Below are positions 8,466 through 17,558 of a stretch of 64,000 nt of DNA, piece by piece. Each line of letters begins with the position of its first letter. Positions within the stretch are counted from its first letter, which is position 1. The stretch is from Kordia algicida (lineage in GTDB: Bacteria; Bacteroidota; Bacteroidia; Flavobacteriales; Flavobacteriaceae). A model generated the notes under the pieces. The model worked only from the letters and a program-made list of their open reading frames with translations. It ran no database searches and was not told where the DNA came from. The DNA lies in NCBI RefSeq assembly GCF_051013375.1, contig NZ_CP142125.1; one strand, written 5' to 3'. The translations under genes were made by a program, and so were the position numbers.

Positions 8466-9056
8466 TTAAAGATCAAATCCTACAGAAAACATCCAAACGC
8501 GGTTTTTGGGACTTCCATCGTCATAAATATCGCCCAAACCTAAGTGGTAACGTGCGCTTAGTGAAATTCCAGAATTCGTTTTGAAACCTGCACCAAAATT
8601 CACTCCGTAATCAAAGCTATTTGGCTCAAATTCCTGAGTTGTATCAAACAAATTGAAATTGCTGTCAAATTCTTCTTTATGAGAAATGGCAACACCAACT
8701 TGCGGACCAACTTCCAAGAAAAAGTTGTCTCCCAAATATCCTTTTAACATTAAAGGCAAGTTGATATAATCTAGTTTTTGCGTAAACGTTCCGCCATTTG
8801 CTTCAATTTCATATCCTTGTTGCGAGTATAAAACTTCTATTTGCAATGCAATGTTTTCATTTAAAAATGATTCGCCATAAAAACCAAGGTGAAAACCGCT
8901 ACGATCTCCTGTTTCTGCATCACCATCAAAGCTAACGGCAGCCAAATTGTAACCACCTTTTATTCCGATGTTTGCTGTTTTTTTAGCGACATCTTGTGCA
9001 TTTCCTGCCTGAAAAGCCAATAAAATAATTCCGATTGTTAAAAATAATTTCTTCAT
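8466..9056 (-). CDS. Outer-membrane beta-barrel protein, PorT/OmpA-barrel-like
   Basis: 196 residues with a clear signal peptide (hydrophobic 5-18, cleaved near GNAQ). The mature part is a run of alternating beta strands with Gly and aromatic residues (KGGYNLAAVSF, SGFHLGFYGESF, NIALQIEVLYSQQGYEI, FFLEVGPQVGVAIS, DYGVNFGAGFK, SLSARYHLGLGDI) and ends in an aromatic-rich strand VWMFSVGFDL. This is the Bacteroidota outer-membrane beta-barrel family (OMP_b-brl_2, eight strands). The role is not known. It is a single gene with its own terminator. Confidence 0.85.
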   Translation of the reverse strand: MKKLFLTIGIILLAFQAGNAQDVAKKTANIGIKGGYNLAAVSFDGDAETGDRSGFHLGFYGESFLNENIALQIEVLYSQQGYEIEANGGTFTQKLDYINLPLMLKGYLGDNFFLEVGPQVGVAISHKEEFDSNFNLFDTTQEFEPNSFDYGVNFGAGFKTNSGISLSARYHLGLGDIYDDGSPKNRVWMFSVGFDL

Positions 9057-9108
9057 GTTGTAATTGTTTTTGTGTTTTTATTGATTGAATTGTAATTTTT
9101 TTGTGTTG

Positions 9109-9888
9109 TTACCTTCCTTCGTTTGCTTGCAAATCAGCAATACATTGTGCGTCTAATTGTGGTGCGTTTCCGCCAGAAACCATATTGGAAATTCCTGCGC
9201 CAGTTTCGGCAGACCAAAACATTAGGCAAGTATCTACATCACAATGTTTTGGATGTGCTGCATCTTCATGATCGCTTTGCAATGGTGTTCCTAAATTGGT
9301 CAAACCTAACAAATGTCCAAACTCGTGTGTAATGACTGTGGTTTCTAAAATAGTTCTATTTGGTTCAAATGGTTCATCACTCAATTCCTGAATGGTTTGC
9401 TCATAAATTACAAACGAAGTGTTTCTGTATGCCGTTCCCAACACAACACTATTTCCTGAATTGCTTTCGGAAGGAGCATCTGCAAAAAATGCCCAAATTA
9501 CAACTTCGTTTTCTGTATTGTAATTCATACGGTGTGTTTCTTCAAGTGCCACAACATCTTCAATGGTATACGAGGTATTTCCAGGTGCTTCAATAGCGGT
9601 CAATGTTGTGCTAATTCCATCTGGTTTAAACGTACGTTGTTGTAAAAAAGTAGTAAAATTATTTATGGCAGTTTGTGAAGGTTCAAAGCCTTGTACGTAT
9701 ACAATTTCTACAGAAAGACGTGTGTAAGTATTGTCAGATAAAATATCATTGGCAGAGCTTCCAACCGCTTGTTGATTGGCTACCATAGGATTTGTCGGTG
9801 TTGTTCCATTTCCGTTATTTTCTTCCGAATCACTAGAGCAGGCGATGAATGATAAAATGACAATATAAGGGAATATTTTCTTTAACAT
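9109..9888 (-). CDS. Surface lipoprotein with HEFGH metalloprotease motif
   Basis: About 259 residues from the ATG at 9888 (a TTG at 9903 is the alternative). A lipoprotein signal ends at FIAC, Cys17. A zinc motif ITHEFGHLLGL lies near the last third, followed by a HED...H segment and a C...CLMFW stretch like a Met-turn. This fits the Bacteroidota 'membrane metalloprotease' group related to archaemetzincins. The residue that is His or Asp in classic metzincins (HExxHxxGxxH) is Asn here, so the third zinc ligand is probably the later His. It shares a strand with the repeat lipoprotein upstream. Confidence 0.75.
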   Translation of the reverse strand: MLKKIFPYIVILSFIACSSDSEENNGNGTTPTNPMVANQQAVGSSANDILSDNTYTRLSVEIVYVQGFEPSQTAINNFTTFLQQRTFKPDGISTTLTAIEAPGNTSYTIEDVVALEETHRMNYNTENEVVIWAFFADAPSESNSGNSVVLGTAYRNTSFVIYEQTIQELSDEPFEPNRTILETTVITHEFGHLLGLTNLGTPLQSDHEDAAHPKHCDVDTCLMFWSAETGAGISNMVSGGNAPQLDAQCIADLQANEGR

Positions 9889-9964
9889 ATTAATGTTTTT
9901 CAAAGGTGTAAAATTATAAGATACTCAAATTTTTATTAACTCATTCAAGATTAATTGTTATCTC

Positions 9965-10000
9965 AAAAACGAACAATTGCCAACGAATTGACAATTGTTC
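9965..10000 (-). terminator. Intrinsic terminator after the repeat lipoprotein gene
   Basis: A perfect 9-bp stem GAACAATTG/CAATTGTTC with a 12-base loop. On the minus strand it is followed by GTTTTTGAG. It separates the repeat lipoprotein from the metalloprotease lipoprotein, so these are probably separate transcripts. Confidence 0.65.
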
Positions 10001-10040
10001 TACCATAACATATACGGCAAATTGGGGGAAATTGGATTTC

Positions 10041-11102
10041 TTATATTTGAACAAACGTTAATGTGATTGCACTATTTACCGTACTTTGTAAAGAAATTGT
10101 TGTTTCTGATGCACTTACTACTTCCCACGTTTGATTGAGTAATTCGAAAGAAGCATTTCCTGAAAAATTCAATGTTAAAAACACTTCCGTTTCTGAAGTT
10201 ACTTCGTAAGTTCCTTCTACATCTTCAATTGTATTGTCTACGGTATTTTCTGCCTCAACGGTTAAGTCGTTTGCAAAATCGATAGTAAAATCTGCGTATG
10301 TATTTGCTGTATCAACTCCAGCATCAATAAACGATTCTACTCTAAACGTTCCTTCTACCAAGATTTCTTCTAGCGTATCTGCATTGTCATTTGCTTCATC
10401 TTCCATGTCTTCAATATCTAAACAATCTTCTAAGCTATTTTCAAATTCTGAGTCGCTATTAATGGTTACTGTTGTTTCATCGTTTAAAATTACGGTAATT
10501 GGGTAACTGATTGAGTATGATTCGTCGTCATCTAAATTTTCAACAAAGTTGTATAATTCTTCTTCAGACTGTATTGTTAAACTTCCTGTTTGATTTAAAG
10601 ATGCATCATAGTTTAAAATTACCATTGGAAATTGAATATCAACACATGAAATGGCGTCTTGTGCGGTGTTTTGAGCATCTTCACAAGCATCAATTAATGC
10701 GTCGTATTCTGCTTCGTTGGTTACGGTTACTTCTGTGTAATCGCTCAACATTACGCTAATTGGAAACTGAAATTCCACATCGTCGTCATCAGTATTAAAT
10801 TGTCCGATAATATCTAATACCAATTGATAATCAGATTCCGAAACAATGGTTACTTGTGTTCCGTTTACGTTTGCCGTTACAGGTAATAGTATTGCTGAAC
10901 ATGAAGTATCGTCTAAAAAATCATCAAAAGAACCATCAAACATAGAAGCGCGTTCTAAATTTAAAGTTGTCATTGAGTTTGCTGTATTGGTTGTTACATT
11001 CGGATTTGGATTTTGTCCGTTTTCAGAATCAACTTCATCTTGACAAGAAGTGAATAAGGCAAATGATACGATAAATGCTGTGATTAGTTTTAAATTTCTC
11101 AT
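10041..11102 (-). CDS. Acidic surface lipoprotein with four tandem repeats
   Basis: 353 residues. The lipoprotein signal ends FTSC (Cys20). Residues about 70-235 hold four related units of roughly 45-55 residues, each with a hydrophobic strand, a short DxT/NxT turn, a T-V-T/TI strand and an E/SE-Y/L helix, for example PISVMLSDYTEVTVTNEAEY and PITVILNDETTVTINSDSEF. A C-terminal part of about 100 residues (EGTFRVESFID...LTFVQI) looks like a lipocalin-like beta domain. The protein is very rich in Asp and Glu. It is divergent from the sigma/FecR/TonB-receptor operon with a 203-base spacer, which suggests a partner role at the cell surface. I know of no tested function. Confidence 0.75.
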   Translation of the reverse strand: MRNLKLITAFIVSFALFTSCQDEVDSENGQNPNPNVTTNTANSMTTLNLERASMFDGSFDDFLDDTSCSAILLPVTANVNGTQVTIVSESDYQLVLDIIGQFNTDDDDVEFQFPISVMLSDYTEVTVTNEAEYDALIDACEDAQNTAQDAISCVDIQFPMVILNYDASLNQTGSLTIQSEEELYNFVENLDDDESYSISYPITVILNDETTVTINSDSEFENSLEDCLDIEDMEDEANDNADTLEEILVEGTFRVESFIDAGVDTANTYADFTIDFANDLTVEAENTVDNTIEDVEGTYEVTSETEVFLTLNFSGNASFELLNQTWEVVSASETTISLQSTVNSAITLTFVQI

Positions 11103-11270
11103 AATAGTCGTTTTTGTATTTTAATATTTTTTTAGTTCGTAAAGAATTCTTTTTCGTTATTTCGCCCTTAAGACAACACAGAAATAATTTACCCTATGAT
11201 TTTTTTAAATTTTTTCTAAAAAATTTTTAAAACACTGAAAATCAGAAAATTAAAATACATTAAAAAATCA

Positions 11271-11278
11271 TACTTTTG
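11271..11278 (+). promoter_or_regulatory. -7 promoter box for the ECF sigma operon
   Basis: TACTTTTG matches TAnnTTTG and ends 27 bases before the sigma-factor ATG. No good -33 box is visible. Confidence 0.45.
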
Positions 11279-11305
11279 TAAAAGTAAAAATCTAAAAGAG
11301 AATAT

Positions 11306-11821
11306 ATGCAATCGGAGCACGGAAGTTTATGTGATGAGAGTTCCTTCAATAATTTTTATGCTACCTACCTGCAAGCTGCCAGCAATTTTGCTTTTTATAA
11401 AAGCGGAGACAAAGCGAGTGCTATGGATATCATCCAAGAAGCTTTTGTAAAAGTTTGGGAGAACTGCGCAAAAATTGATCCTTCAAAAGCAAAGACTTAT
11501 TTATTTACAACCATTAACAATACGTTTTTGAATGTGGTAAAACATCAAAAAGTAGTATTAAATTATGAAAAGACAGCTTCGTATATGGATCGGACGAATC
11601 AAGATCCTGCTTATATTATGGAGGAAAATGAATTTAAACAAAAACTCCAAAATGCGATTGCCGATTTAGACGATAAAGAACGCGAAGTATTTTTACTCAG
11701 TAGAGTAGAAGGCAAAAAATATAGAGAAATTGCCGAATTGCTAGACATTTCTCAAAAAACTGTGGAAAAACGCATGTCGCTCGCTTTGAAAAAGTTACGC
11801 GCAAAAATAGAAGGATTGTAA
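11306..11821 (+). CDS. ECF RNA polymerase sigma factor
   Basis: 171 residues, the typical length of an ECF sigma factor. Region 2 carries ASAMDIIQEAFVKVWEN near 31-47. Region 4 carries DLDDKEREVFLLSRVEGKKYREIAELL with a helix-turn-helix near 110-160 (ISQKTVEKRMSLALKKLRAKI). It directs RNA polymerase to a small regulon when freed by its anti-sigma factor. A FecR-family anti-sigma gene and a TonB receptor follow on the same strand, the usual FecI-FecR-FecA order of surface signalling. Confidence 0.95.
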   Translation: MQSEHGSLCDESSFNNFYATYLQAASNFAFYKSGDKASAMDIIQEAFVKVWENCAKIDPSKAKTYLFTTINNTFLNVVKHQKVVLNYEKTASYMDRTNQDPAYIMEENEFKQKLQNAIADLDDKEREVFLLSRVEGKKYREIAELLDISQKTVEKRMSLALKKLRAKIEGL

Positions 11822-11881
11822 AATTTTCATTTTTTCGTAGGGTAAAATGAAATAGAGTTGTCTTACCCTTGACAAGCAATT

Positions 11882-12814
11882 ATGGACAAAGAAAAAGACA
11901 TATTAAAATGGTTTAACGGAGAACTTTCAGACGAAGAAATAAAAAATCTTCAAGCGTCTGAAGGATTTGATACGTTTGAAAAAATTCGCTTTTACAGTGA
12001 ACAATTTGACGTGCCAAAACGTGATGTCGCTGCTTCATTAGAAGATTTTAAACAAAATTATCGCTCCAAAGCAACTAAAGAAAAAACTCCAGAAACAAAA
12101 ATTAGAAAACTCAATTTGAGCATGTTCTATAAAGTCGCTGCTGCGGTAGTACTTTTAGCAACACTTTCATACTTCATGTTTTCAAACAATATGTATACGC
12201 TTGAAACTTCTGTGGCACAAAACAAACAAATTTCCTTGCCAGATGGTTCGGAAGTAACCTTAAATGCAGGTTCAAAATTAGCGTACAATAAAAATTCTTG
12301 GAAAAACGAACGCAATCTTGAATTGGAAGGAGAAGCCTTTTTTAAAGTAGCTAAAGGAGAAAAATTTACGGTACAAATGGACGAAGAATCCGTTCAAGTT
12401 TTAGGAACGCAATTCAATATTAAAGATCGAGAAAATTACTTCGATGTACAATGTTTTGAAGGAAAAGTGCGTGTGACTTTCACTAACGGAGAAACCATTT
12501 TGACCAAAGGAAAAGCATTTCGCATGCTCAAAGGAAAAAAAGGCTATGTTTATGATATTGTAGACGAAAAACCTTCTTGGATGCAACAAGAATCAAGCTT
12601 TAATGAAGTGCCGCTTTCGGAAGTTATTGAAGAATTAGAACGTCAATATGATATTAAAATTAAAACAGAAAATGTAAATGTTTCTCAATTATACACAGGA
12701 ACTTTTACACATACCAACAAAGAATTGGCGTTACAATCGGTAGCAATTCCGTTGCGAATGGAGTACAAAATCAATGAAAACGAAGTGATATTTTATCATA
12801 ATGGCGACAAGTAA
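11882..12814 (+). CDS. FecR-family anti-sigma factor
   Basis: 310 residues. A cytoplasmic N-terminal part of about 80 residues would bind the sigma factor. One membrane helix lies near 83-104 (AAAVVLLATLSYFMFS). A periplasmic FecR domain of about 110-210 follows (ISLPDGSEVTLNAGSKLAY, LEGEAFFKVAKGEKFTV), then a DUF4974 domain near 230-305. It transmits the occupied state of the TonB receptor to the sigma factor. The stop overlaps the receptor start by 14 bases, so the two are translationally coupled. Confidence 0.95.
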   Translation: MDKEKDILKWFNGELSDEEIKNLQASEGFDTFEKIRFYSEQFDVPKRDVAASLEDFKQNYRSKATKEKTPETKIRKLNLSMFYKVAAAVVLLATLSYFMFSNNMYTLETSVAQNKQISLPDGSEVTLNAGSKLAYNKNSWKNERNLELEGEAFFKVAKGEKFTVQMDEESVQVLGTQFNIKDRENYFDVQCFEGKVRVTFTNGETILTKGKAFRMLKGKKGYVYDIVDEKPSWMQQESSFNEVPLSEVIEELERQYDIKIKTENVNVSQLYTGTFTHTNKELALQSVAIPLRMEYKINENEVIFYHNGDK

Positions 12815-15344
12815 AAAGTACGTTTACATACTGTTTTTTGCGATCTGTCATTTGCTATCAGCGCAAAACAGTCAAGAAAAACAATTGTTGAAAGACATCA
12901 TTACGTCGCTTGAAAAAAAGCACGATGTCAAGTTTTCGTATGCAGTTGAAGATTTAGGAACGCTTTCCATTACGCCACCAAAAGATATACTTACATTACA
13001 AGAAGCGATTGCGTATTTAAACGCACAAACATTACTCAATTTTAAGATGTTGAGCGAGCGTTATGTAACGGTTTCTACAGTAAACAAAAAGATTGCTATT
13101 TGTGGATATTTAAAAAATGCCGAAACCAACGAACCTCTTTTTGGTGCAACCATTGCAGTTGTGAATGAAGCACGCGGAAGTACAACCTCTGTAGATGGAA
13201 AATTTACGCTTGATGAAGTTTCTCCTGAAGCCAAAATTTTAATTTCTTACATAGGATTCAATTCAGAATTTTTTCAGGCAAAAGAACTTTTTACTACGGG
13301 AAATTGTCGTACAATCAATTTGCAACCAATTCGGGAAGATTTAGAAGAAATTGTCATTACCAAATACTTAACCACAGGATTGCAAAAAGTACTTGACGGA
13401 AGCACCGTTTTGAATACGGAAGAATTCGGAATTCTTCCCGGACAAATAGAACCTGATATTTTACAATCCATTCAAGCGTTGCCTGGTGTAGAAAGTTCGG
13501 ATGAAAGTATTGCCAATATCAACGTTCGTGGTGGTACAAACGATCAGAATTTGATGTTGTGGGATGGAATAAAAATGTATCATTCTGGGCATTTTTTCGG
13601 ATTGATTTCTGCGTATAATCCATACTTAACAGAAAAAGTAACGGTAACCAAAAACGGTACAAGTAGCGAATACAGTGATGGCGTTTCTAGTACAATTAAG
13701 ATGGAAACCAAAAATAACATTACCAATACATTTTCAGGCGGTTTCGGATTCAATTTGATTAGTGCCGATGCTTTTTTGCAAGTTCCCATCACAGAAGATT
13801 TAGAAGTACATATTTCTGCACGTCGTTCGTATACTGATGTATTCAACACACCAACGTACGATCAATATTTTGACCGAAGTTTTCAGGATAGCGACATCAA
13901 TACCAACAACACGATCAATCAAGCAGAAACATCTTCGGACTTTGTTTTTCACGATTATTCGGCTAAAATTTTGTACGATTTCAATAAAAATCATCAGTTT
14001 CGACTCAGTTTTATCAGTATTGACAATCAGTTGGATTATATGGAAAGTACGGTAAATACTTCCAATGAAGCGTCATCACGCATAAGCGAACTGAATCAGC
14101 GAAATATTGGCGCAAGCGGACATTGGAAAGCTTTTTGGGGTGATAAATTGACTACAGAATTTTCAGGCTTTTACTCTACTTATGAAGTTGATGCGGTAGA
14201 TTATACCGTAGAAACCGATCAGGAATTGGCGCAACGAAATGAAGTGATTGAAACTGGTGTAAAACTAAAAGCGTTGTATGAGATAACAGACGAAATTCAA
14301 TTGCGTAGCGGTTATCAGTTTAACGAAATTGGAATTTTAAACAGAACGCGTGTAAGTCTGCCATTTTTTGACCGCATAAAAAAAGATGTATTGTGGAATC
14401 ATTCATTTTTCGCTGAAGCGGAATATTACAAAGAAAATACCTTTGTGCGTGTTGGTGCGCGAGCGACTTATTTTCAACAGTTTGATGAATTCCGTTTAGA
14501 ACCGCGTATTAACATTCGACACAAAATATCCAATCAGTTTTCGGTAAAAATGTTGGGCGAATTTAAAAACCAAACCGCGACACAAATTGTAGATTTTCAG
14601 GACGATTTTTTGGGTGTGGAAAATCGCCGTTGGATTTTGGCAAATAATGAAGATATTCCGATTGCGAAAAGTATGCAAGGTTCGGCAGGAATTGAATTTA
14701 ATCACAATAATTTTTTGATTGATATTACTGGTTTTTATAAGAATATTGACGGAATTACGACTGCGGGACAAGGTTTTTACAACGGATTACAATTTGTAGA
14801 TGCTACAGGAAGTTATCGTTCGTATGGCGTTGAATTTTTAGCCAATAAAACTGCCGATTTGTACAGTGCTTGGATTAGTTATACGTATAGCAAGAACGAA
14901 TATACTTTTGACCAATTTACACCTGCAACTTTTCCCAATAATGTAGATGTACGTCATTCGGTATCAGCTGCTTTTAATTACGAATTGATGAAGGATTTAA
15001 AAGTATCGCTTGGCGGAATTTGGCGTTCAGGAAGACCATTTACACAACCGGTTGCTGGAAACGAAACGGTGCAAAACGGAAACTTCACGCAGGTCAATTA
15101 CGACGAACCAAACAGTAGTTTTTTGGACGATTTTAAACGCTTGGATGCTTCTGTGAGTTATGCATTTAACATTCACAACAACATCAAAGGAACATTGAAA
15201 GCTGGCGTATTAAACATTACCAATCAGCGAAATGTGATTAATCGTTATTACGAAGTAGATTCAGAAGATACTTCTCGCGCAAAGCGTATTGACAATGTTT
15301 CTTTACGCATGACACCGAATGTGAGTTTTCGGGTGCGGTTTTAG
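12801..15344 (+). CDS. TonB-dependent outer-membrane receptor (signal-transducing type)
   Basis: 847 residues. A signal peptide ends near LLSAQ. An STN-like signalling domain (about 28-92: ITSLEKKHDVKFSYAVEDL, LQEAIAYLNAQT) comes next, then a CarboxypepD_reg domain (about 105-180), a plug (about 190-310, with PDILQSIQALPGVES and NVRGGTNDQNLMLWDG) and a 22-strand barrel ending in FRVRF. It imports an unknown ligand with TonB energy and, through the N-terminal domain, signals to the adjacent FecR protein. No SusD-like partner is present, so a glycan-uptake locus is not supported. Length and order fit FecA-like flavobacterial receptors. Confidence 0.93.
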   Translation: MATSKKYVYILFFAICHLLSAQNSQEKQLLKDIITSLEKKHDVKFSYAVEDLGTLSITPPKDILTLQEAIAYLNAQTLLNFKMLSERYVTVSTVNKKIAICGYLKNAETNEPLFGATIAVVNEARGSTTSVDGKFTLDEVSPEAKILISYIGFNSEFFQAKELFTTGNCRTINLQPIREDLEEIVITKYLTTGLQKVLDGSTVLNTEEFGILPGQIEPDILQSIQALPGVESSDESIANINVRGGTNDQNLMLWDGIKMYHSGHFFGLISAYNPYLTEKVTVTKNGTSSEYSDGVSSTIKMETKNNITNTFSGGFGFNLISADAFLQVPITEDLEVHISARRSYTDVFNTPTYDQYFDRSFQDSDINTNNTINQAETSSDFVFHDYSAKILYDFNKNHQFRLSFISIDNQLDYMESTVNTSNEASSRISELNQRNIGASGHWKAFWGDKLTTEFSGFYSTYEVDAVDYTVETDQELAQRNEVIETGVKLKALYEITDEIQLRSGYQFNEIGILNRTRVSLPFFDRIKKDVLWNHSFFAEAEYYKENTFVRVGARATYFQQFDEFRLEPRINIRHKISNQFSVKMLGEFKNQTATQIVDFQDDFLGVENRRWILANNEDIPIAKSMQGSAGIEFNHNNFLIDITGFYKNIDGITTAGQGFYNGLQFVDATGSYRSYGVEFLANKTADLYSAWISYTYSKNEYTFDQFTPATFPNNVDVRHSVSAAFNYELMKDLKVSLGGIWRSGRPFTQPVAGNETVQNGNFTQVNYDEPNSSFLDDFKRLDASVSYAFNIHNNIKGTLKAGVLNITNQRNVINRYYEVDSEDTSRAKRIDNVSLRMTPNVSFRVRF

Positions 15345-15387
15345 ATTTAATTTTCAAGAAAATTGATTACGTAAAACTAAAAATAAA

Positions 15388-15417
15388 AAATCCGTTGTTT
15401 TTTTACGCAACGGATTT
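15388..15417. terminator. Terminator hairpin after the TonB receptor
   Basis: A perfect 10-bp stem AAATCCGTTG/CAACGGATTT with a T-rich loop, 43 bases after the receptor stop. A-run before and T's after make it possibly bidirectional. Confidence 0.75.
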
Positions 15418-15788
15418 AATTCTTGATCTGTATTTTGAAACTTCGCGTTTACTTCGACTGCGCTTAGCACAAAGTTTTAACGGATTTACTTGTGAGATGC
15501 TGAAAAGATACTGAATCAAGTTCAGCACAAGAGTTCAGCATGACGAATAAGAGCGAAGCGCGTCTAAAAACGTTATTAATACGACAATTTAAAAGTTTGG
15601 AAATGTATCAATTAGTTTCAAACAATACTCAAATTTGTTTTAGAAACGCATTTAAAATTTAAAACACAGCATTTAACATTTTATATAAAATCAAACAATG
15701 ATCTCAGAAACAACCTTGAATCATTGAATTATTAAATCCTTTAATTGAGCAAACCGAACCTAAGAGCAATTGACCAAAGTCTAATAAG
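15418..15788 (-). repeat. Dispersed composite intergenic repeat, long copy (minus orientation)
   Basis: This gene-free stretch between convergent genes has two parts. At 15436-15560 are degenerate short repeats with CTTCGACTGCGCTTAG and nested CTGAA/TTCAG palindromes. At about 15580-15765 lies a repeat whose reverse complement matches 57262-57440: for example 15609-15651 matches 57365-57407 with few mismatches, and 15670-15694 matches 57336-57360. A 19-base core GAAACAACCTTGAATCATT (15707-15725) recurs exactly, inverted, at 21659-21677 and 21843-21861. There is no open frame or RNA gene. Confidence 0.75.
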
Positions 15789-16811
15789 TTACGCTTTATA
15801 CTCTTTTACCGCGTCAATAAAAGCTTTGGCATTGTCTAACGGAATGTCTGGTAAAATTCCGTGTCCGAGATTTACGATGTATTTGTCTTTTCCGAATTCG
15901 TTAATCATTTGGTGTACCATTTTTTTGATTTCCGCTGGTGGCGAATATAAACGTGTTGGATCAAAGTTTCCTTGAAGCGTGATGTTTCCACCAGATAAGT
16001 AGCGTGCATTTCTTGCTGTACATGTCCAATCGACACCTAATGCCGCTGCATTTGATCGTGCCATTTCTTGAAACGCAAACCAACAACCTTTTCCATAGGC
16101 AATTACTGGCGCATCATCTTTGAGTGCTTCAATGATTTGGTTGATGTATTGCCAAGAAAATTCTTGATAATCAGTTGGCGATAACATGCCGCCCCAAGAA
16201 TCAAAAACTTGTACGGCATTGACTCCAGCTTTTACTTTTTCTTTTAGATAAGCAATGGTTGTATCTGTAATTTTTTGCAATAGTTGATGTGCCGCTACAG
16301 GATTTGTAAAGCAGAATTTCTTTGCTTTGTCAAAGTTTTTACTCCCTTGACCTTGTACGCAATAACATAAAATTGTCCAAGGTGAACCTGCAAAACCGAT
16401 CAACGGAATTTCGTCGTTGAGCAATTCTTTTGTGGCTTTGATAGCTTTGTATACGTAGTCTAATGCTTCAGGATCTGCAACAATAACATTGTCAACATCT
16501 TTTTGCGTTCGTACCGGATTTGGTAAATATGGACCAAAATTCGGTTTCATTTGCACTTCGATGTTCATCGCTTGCGGAATGACCAAAATATCTGAAAATA
16601 GAATTGCAGCGTCCATTCCGTAACGGCGAATAGGTTGCACTGTGATTTCACTTGCCAACTCAGGTGTTTGACAACGTGTGAAAAAGTCGTACTTCCTTTT
16701 AATTTCCATGAATTCTGGTAAATATCTTCCTGCTTGGCGCATCATCCAAACAGGCGGACGTTCTACCGTTTCTCCTTTTAAAGCTCTTAAAAATAAATCG
16801 TTTTTTAGCAT
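15789..16811 (-). CDS. hemE: Uroporphyrinogen decarboxylase HemE
   Basis: 340 residues, family length. It removes four acetate carboxyls from uroporphyrinogen III to give coproporphyrinogen III, the substrate of HemF. The sequence shows RPPVWMMRQAGRYLPEF at 18-34, the catalytic-Asp region ILFSDILVIPQAM with Asp74, GFAGSPWTILCY near 158, and GHGILPDIPLDN near the end. It is the last gene of the hemA-hemCD-alkB-hemE run, about 190 bases after alkB. Confidence 0.97.
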   Translation of the reverse strand: MLKNDLFLRALKGETVERPPVWMMRQAGRYLPEFMEIKRKYDFFTRCQTPELASEITVQPIRRYGMDAAILFSDILVIPQAMNIEVQMKPNFGPYLPNPVRTQKDVDNVIVADPEALDYVYKAIKATKELLNDEIPLIGFAGSPWTILCYCVQGQGSKNFDKAKKFCFTNPVAAHQLLQKITDTTIAYLKEKVKAGVNAVQVFDSWGGMLSPTDYQEFSWQYINQIIEALKDDAPVIAYGKGCWFAFQEMARSNAAALGVDWTCTARNARYLSGGNITLQGNFDPTRLYSPPAEIKKMVHQMINEFGKDKYIVNLGHGILPDIPLDNAKAFIDAVKEYKA

Positions 16812-16916
16812 ATTCTTTTTAAGTTTTGAGCTGTTAGTATTGAGTATTGAGAAAGTTTATAGCTCGTTACTAATATCTCATTTTTAGTTTTTATTTTAAA
16901 GTACTTCTCGACTGGG

Positions 16917-16992
16917 CTCGAAGTGACGTTTTGGTTATTTTAGAGTTCAGAGTTTACATTAATAAAGTCTCAATACTCACTATTCAAATCTT
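16917..16992 (+). repeat. Direct repeat, copy 1, downstream of alkB
   Basis: Begins CTCGAAGTGACGTTTTGGTT, exactly as at 17559-17578, continues with TTTTAGA and later CTCAATACTCA as in copy 2, and ends ATCTT. The two copies share the same layout over about 75 bases and bracket alkB. Confidence 0.75.
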
Positions 16993-17003
16993 GCAACTAA
17001 TTT

Positions 17004-17516
17004 TTACTTCATTTTACGAAATGTCAAACTCATTCTTCCGTTTTCGGTGTCTGATTTTGGAATTGCGTGTTGCCATTCGTCTTGTATTTCATTGGTCATG
17101 TATATAAATGAACCAGAAGGTAATTGGAAGTCTTTTGTAACTTCTTGGTTTTTAATATTTCGAAATCTTAATGTTCGGGTTTCTCCAATAGAGACAATTC
17201 CAACACCTGTATTTTCAACTAATATATCTGTTTGATCAGAATGAAAACCCATACGCGATTTGCCATCTAAATAATAATTAATCAAGCAATTATTAGGAGC
17301 AAAGTTGAGTTCTTTCTCGATGAGATATACAACTTCTTGTATTTCTTTAATAATTGGTTGATATGGATAACTAATTTGAGAATAATTGTATGCCTTACCA
17401 AAACTCGCAGTTTTTCTAGCTGCCATGCGCTGATCCCAGTTTACATTGTTTTTTAAAAATTTAAACAATATTTCTGGTCGCTCAATAAAATTCTCTATGT
17501 ATGTTATTCCGTTCAT
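17004..17516 (-). CDS. AlkB-like 2-oxoglutarate/Fe(II) dioxygenase
   Basis: 170 residues. The family oxidatively removes alkyl groups from DNA or RNA bases using O2 and 2-oxoglutarate. The iron ligands are all visible: H92 and D94 in GFHSDQTD, H150 in DEWQHAI, and the 2-oxoglutarate site R161...R167 in RMSLTFR. It is shorter than E. coli AlkB (216), like plant ALKBH2-type bacterial proteins. It stands in the middle of the hem gene run and is bracketed by direct-repeat spacers, so it looks inserted. No link to heme is implied. Confidence 0.9.
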   Translation of the reverse strand: MNGITYIENFIERPEILFKFLKNNVNWDQRMAARKTASFGKAYNYSQISYPYQPIIKEIQEVVYLIEKELNFAPNNCLINYYLDGKSRMGFHSDQTDILVENTGVGIVSIGETRTLRFRNIKNQEVTKDFQLPSGSFIYMTNEIQDEWQHAIPKSDTENGRMSLTFRKMK

Positions 17517-17558
17517 TATTTTCTTTCATTTCGACTCCGCTCAATGTGCAGAAAATTA

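Noticed and set aside
9109..15344. Polysaccharide utilisation locus around the TonB receptor
   Set aside because: No SusD-like lipoprotein or glycoside hydrolase is present; the receptor has a FecA-like signalling domain instead.
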